Assembly: GCA_937123825.1 (NCBI GenBank)
Contig: CAKZKQ010000034.1
Location: 1-56,873 of the forward strand
Length of the DNA stretch: 56,873 nt
Source of the DNA: an uncultured Pseudomonadota bacterium
Lineage (GTDB): Bacteria; Myxococcota_A; Bradymonadia; Bradymonadales; GCA-2716585
Direction: 5' to 3'
Shown here piece after piece: positions 55,151 through 56,873 of this stretch. A program made the translations under genes and the position numbers. Under the pieces are notes generated by a model. It ran no database searches. It was not told the DNA's origin and saw nothing but the letters and a program-made list of their open reading frames with translations. Every line of letters begins with the position of its first letter. Position 1 is the stretch's first letter.

Positions 55151-56095
55151 ATGCGACCACAACCGACCACCGATCAGACGATCACCTTTCACGCCGCCGA
55201 CGGGCAGCCTCTGGGCGGGACCATCTACGCGCCCACGGGGTCTCAGGGGCCAAGCGCGCGCCTGCTGATCAACAGCGGCACGGCCATCTCGCAGACCTTT
55301 TATGGTCGGATGGCCCGCTGGCTGGCCTCTCAGGGGGTGATCACCATGACCTACGATTATAGGGGTGTGGGTGAGAGCCGTCCGCGCAAGATGCCGATGA
55401 GGCGCTTTAAGGCGCGGGCGGCGGATTGGGGCAAGCAGGATTATCCGGCGGCGCTGGCGGCGTTGCAGGCGCAATCGGCGCATCTGGAGCTGCCCACCTT
55501 TGTGTTGGGGCACAGCTTTGGGGGGCAGATCATGGGCATGACCCCGGCGACCGAGCAGGCGCGGGGGTTGATCATGGTGGCCTCACAGAGCGGTTATTGG
55601 GGTCACTGGTCGGGGATGGGGCGAGCACAGATGGCGGCGTGGTGGCACCTGATTGTGCCGTCGCTGGCGGGCCCGCTGGGGTATTTGCCGGGGGGCGCGG
55701 GGTTGGGCGCGGACATTCCGGGTCAGATGGCGTTGCAGTGGGCGCGCTGGGGGCGGCACAGGGATTATCTGCTCAGCGACCCTGAGTTGGACGCCAAGCG
55801 TCAGTTTGCGGCACTGCGCATGCCCAAGCTGGCCTACACCTTTACCGACGACCGGCTGGCGCCGCCCAAAGCCGTCGATGCGCTGCTGTCCTGGCTGCCT
55901 CAGGCCAGCCTGGAGCGGCGCGTGGTGCATCCCCACGAGCTTGGCCGCAAGGAGATCGGGCACTTCAACTTCTTCCGCCCGGCTTTTAAGGACCCGCTTT
56001 GGGCCGAGGTGTTGGACTTCATCCAGGAGCACCGCCGCCCGGACTCGCTGCCCATCCCGCAGACGCCCAATATTGTCTATGGCAAGGCAGCTTGA
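55151..56095 (+). CDS. Alpha/beta hydrolase
   Basis: 314 residues. Nucleophile elbow GHSFGGQI (Ser about 118) follows the strand LPTFVLGHS; the acid is likely in TFTDDRLAPPKAV and the catalytic His in KEIGHFNFFRP. A lid-like insertion (about 140-215, ending YLLSDPELDAKRQ) separates them. The N-terminal GGTIYAPTGS and INSGTAISQTFYGRMARW lead into YDYRGVGESRP. This resembles the small group of hydrolases annotated as YqiA/DUF-type or epoxide-hydrolase-like; substrate unknown. GAGGAGG six bases before ATG 55151 fixes the start. The divergent LysR gene may regulate it. Confidence 0.88.
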   Translation: MRPQPTTDQTITFHAADGQPLGGTIYAPTGSQGPSARLLINSGTAISQTFYGRMARWLASQGVITMTYDYRGVGESRPRKMPMRRFKARAADWGKQDYPAALAALQAQSAHLELPTFVLGHSFGGQIMGMTPATEQARGLIMVASQSGYWGHWSGMGRAQMAAWWHLIVPSLAGPLGYLPGGAGLGADIPGQMALQWARWGRHRDYLLSDPELDAKRQFAALRMPKLAYTFTDDRLAPPKAVDALLSWLPQASLERRVVHPHELGRKEIGHFNFFRPAFKDPLWAEVLDFIQEHRRPDSLPIPQTPNIVYGKAA

Positions 56096-56203
56096 GCCCG
56101 CCGCCTCAAACCTTTATCCAGACGGCGCGTCATTTATCTAAATCCATCAAACCAAAACACACCCAATGGCCACCGAGCCCGTATTGACCGCATTTGGCCA
56201 AAG

Positions 56204-56220
56204 TTGGCACGGCGCCTGCT
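56204..56220 (+). promoter_or_regulatory. Sigma-54-type promoter upstream of the tRNA cluster
   Basis: TTGGCACG-GCGC-CTGCT: the -24 box is an exact match and GG and GC are ten bases apart as required. Only the first T of the -12 TTGC is changed. Transcription would start near 56232, about 95 bases before tRNA-Gly. Confidence 0.6.
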
Positions 56221-56326
56221 CTAGTGAGGGGCCGTCGCCACGGAGCGACAGCGTATACCAAGGCAGCTTATGACGACGTCCTGTCGGTTGAAAGGTCGAT
56301 TGTCAAACGCTGCCAGGGCATCGCAT

Positions 56327-56398
56327 GCCTGAGTGGTTTAAGCGGTAGAATATTGGCTTGCCAGGTCAATGGCACGGGTTCGAGTCCCGTCTCAGGCT
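56327..56398 (+). tRNA. tRNA-Gly(GCC)
   Basis: 72 bases. Acceptor GCCTGAG / CTCAGGC, discriminator T; a weak D stem GTTT/GAAT with an 8-base loop containing GG; anticodon stem TTGGC / GTCAA (one G-T) with loop TTGCCAG, anticodon GCC; T arm ACGGG TTCGAGT CCCGT. CCA is not encoded. The D stem is weaker than in housekeeping tRNA-Gly, as in some phage or divergent tRNAs. Confidence 0.9.
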
Positions 56399-56440
56399 CT
56401 GCACACACACGATGCCCCGGCACCGGGTGCGTGCAACACC

Positions 56441-56476
56441 GTCTGCCAAACCCCAGTTGTCTGGGGCGCAGCAGAC
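56441..56476. repeat. Two-part hairpin between tRNA genes
   Basis: Outer stem GTCTGC/GCAGAC and inner stem CCCCAG/CTGGGG with loop TTGT, separated by a symmetrical 4-base internal loop. It may be a processing stem of a polycistronic tRNA transcript. Confidence 0.6.
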
Positions 56477-56486
56477 ACTCCTTTAT

Positions 56487-56623
56487 GGAGGTTGATGAAG
56501 GTTGGTCCTTCGACTCTCTAGATAAGAGTTTTTCTCCACTTCCGGCATCCGAACTCGGCCCCGTCAAAAGGGCCACCCTCGCGCTGCCTACAAGCAAATG
56601 CGGTTCGATTCCGCGCAACCTCC
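56487..56623 (+). other. tRNA-like element with a long insertion
   Basis: GGAGGTTG and CAACCTCC (8 bp) close a 137-base element. A 5-bp D-like arm GAAGG/CCTTC, a 5-bp anticodon-like arm ACTCT CTAGATA AGAGT (anticodon would be AGA, with T33 present) and a T arm TGCGG TTCGATT CCGCG are all there. Between the anticodon and T arms lies a 69-base variable region instead of 4-20, with its own GGCCC/GGGCC hairpin. A44-type A34 is not normal for bacterial serine tRNA. Either a decayed tRNA or an unusual one; a sequencing error at the contig edge is possible too. Confidence 0.45.
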
Positions 56624-56653
56624 CTTGGGTCCGTCCAACCCACATAAGCCCAC

Positions 56654-56727
56654 AAGCACGTAGCTCAGCTGGATAGAGCGCTGGATTTATCATCTAGAAG
56701 CCGCAGGTTCAAACCCTGCCTTGCACC
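56654..56727 (+). tRNA. tRNA-like element, anticodon UAU (Ile?), acceptor mismatched
   Basis: D arm GCTC AGCTGGATA GAGC, anticodon stem CTGGA / TCTAG with loop TTTATCA (anticodon TAT), and T arm GCAGG TTCAAAC CCTGC are complete. The acceptor strands AAGCACG and CTTGCAC pair at only about four of seven positions, and C37 is unusual. It looks like a tRNA that is degenerate or misread near the end of the contig. Confidence 0.5.
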
Positions 56728-56759
56728 TAAACCGGCTTATGACCTCGGACGGGTTCCAT

Positions 56760-56873
<114 letters not shown>

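Noticed and set aside
56487..56623. Selenocysteine tRNA
   Set aside because: The 8-bp acceptor is suggestive but the anticodon loop has no TCA and the variable region is far too long and differently built.

Overview
The window is GC-rich chromosomal DNA from a Gram-negative bacterium. About 12-13 of its roughly 45 protein genes are predicted lipoproteins. Several carry Asn-Asn-Asp or Asn-Asn-x-Pro tandem linkers and Cys-rich repeats, one has an IgGFc-binding-like domain, and others are PP2C/ECF-sigma signalling genes or a gene whose C-terminus resembles a myxobacterial family. This mix points to the Myxococcota, most likely the Bradymonadia; that placement is inference. There are no insertion sequences, prophage genes or CRISPR arrays.

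Layout. 1-6563: 3' part of a giant type I fatty acid synthase (dehydratase, malonyl/palmitoyl transferase, ACP, ketoreductase, ketosynthase) with acpS overlapping its stop codon, the arrangement known from mycobacteria. 6.8-9.4 kb: aldo/keto reductase and MurD. 9.4-16.6 kb, minus strand: signalling and envelope genes, including a Stp1-like phosphatase with a very long acidic linker, an ECF-type sigma factor, a probable membrane anti-sigma factor and lipoproteins. 16.8-29.8 kb: mostly lipoproteins, plus two GNAT acetyltransferases, an orphan adenine-type DNA methyltransferase, a MATE exporter and tRNA-Val(CAC). 30.1-36 kb: hisZ-hisG, a FliB/YkgJ-like Cys-cluster protein, a candidate structured ncRNA, and mutY overlapping a beta-propeller-like gene. 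36-43.8 kb: a Pro-rich membrane protein, a Trm112-like/TerB-like pair, DUF2203, a FadL-like porin, a lipoprotein, and an RGG-type protein ending in an Hfq/Sm-like domain. 44-56.1 kb: a D-cysteine desulfhydrase family enzyme, rplU-rpmA, PHP and PLC-like lipoproteins, membrane proteins, a DUF2279-like protein, a LysR regulator and an alpha/beta hydrolase. 56.2-56.76 kb: a sigma-54-type promoter, tRNA-Gly(GCC) and two degenerate tRNA-like elements. The last ~114 bases are poly-C and probably an artefact.

The most interesting items are the type I FAS outside its usual hosts, the RGG-Hfq-like protein, the structured RNA with its own sigma-54-like promoter and strong terminator at about 33.2-33.45 kb, and the odd tRNA cluster at the right end. 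Many genes meet by 4-base start/stop overlaps (fas-acpS, mutY-propeller, hisZ-hisG, the TerB-like/Trm112-like pair, two lipoproteins), so translational coupling is common here.
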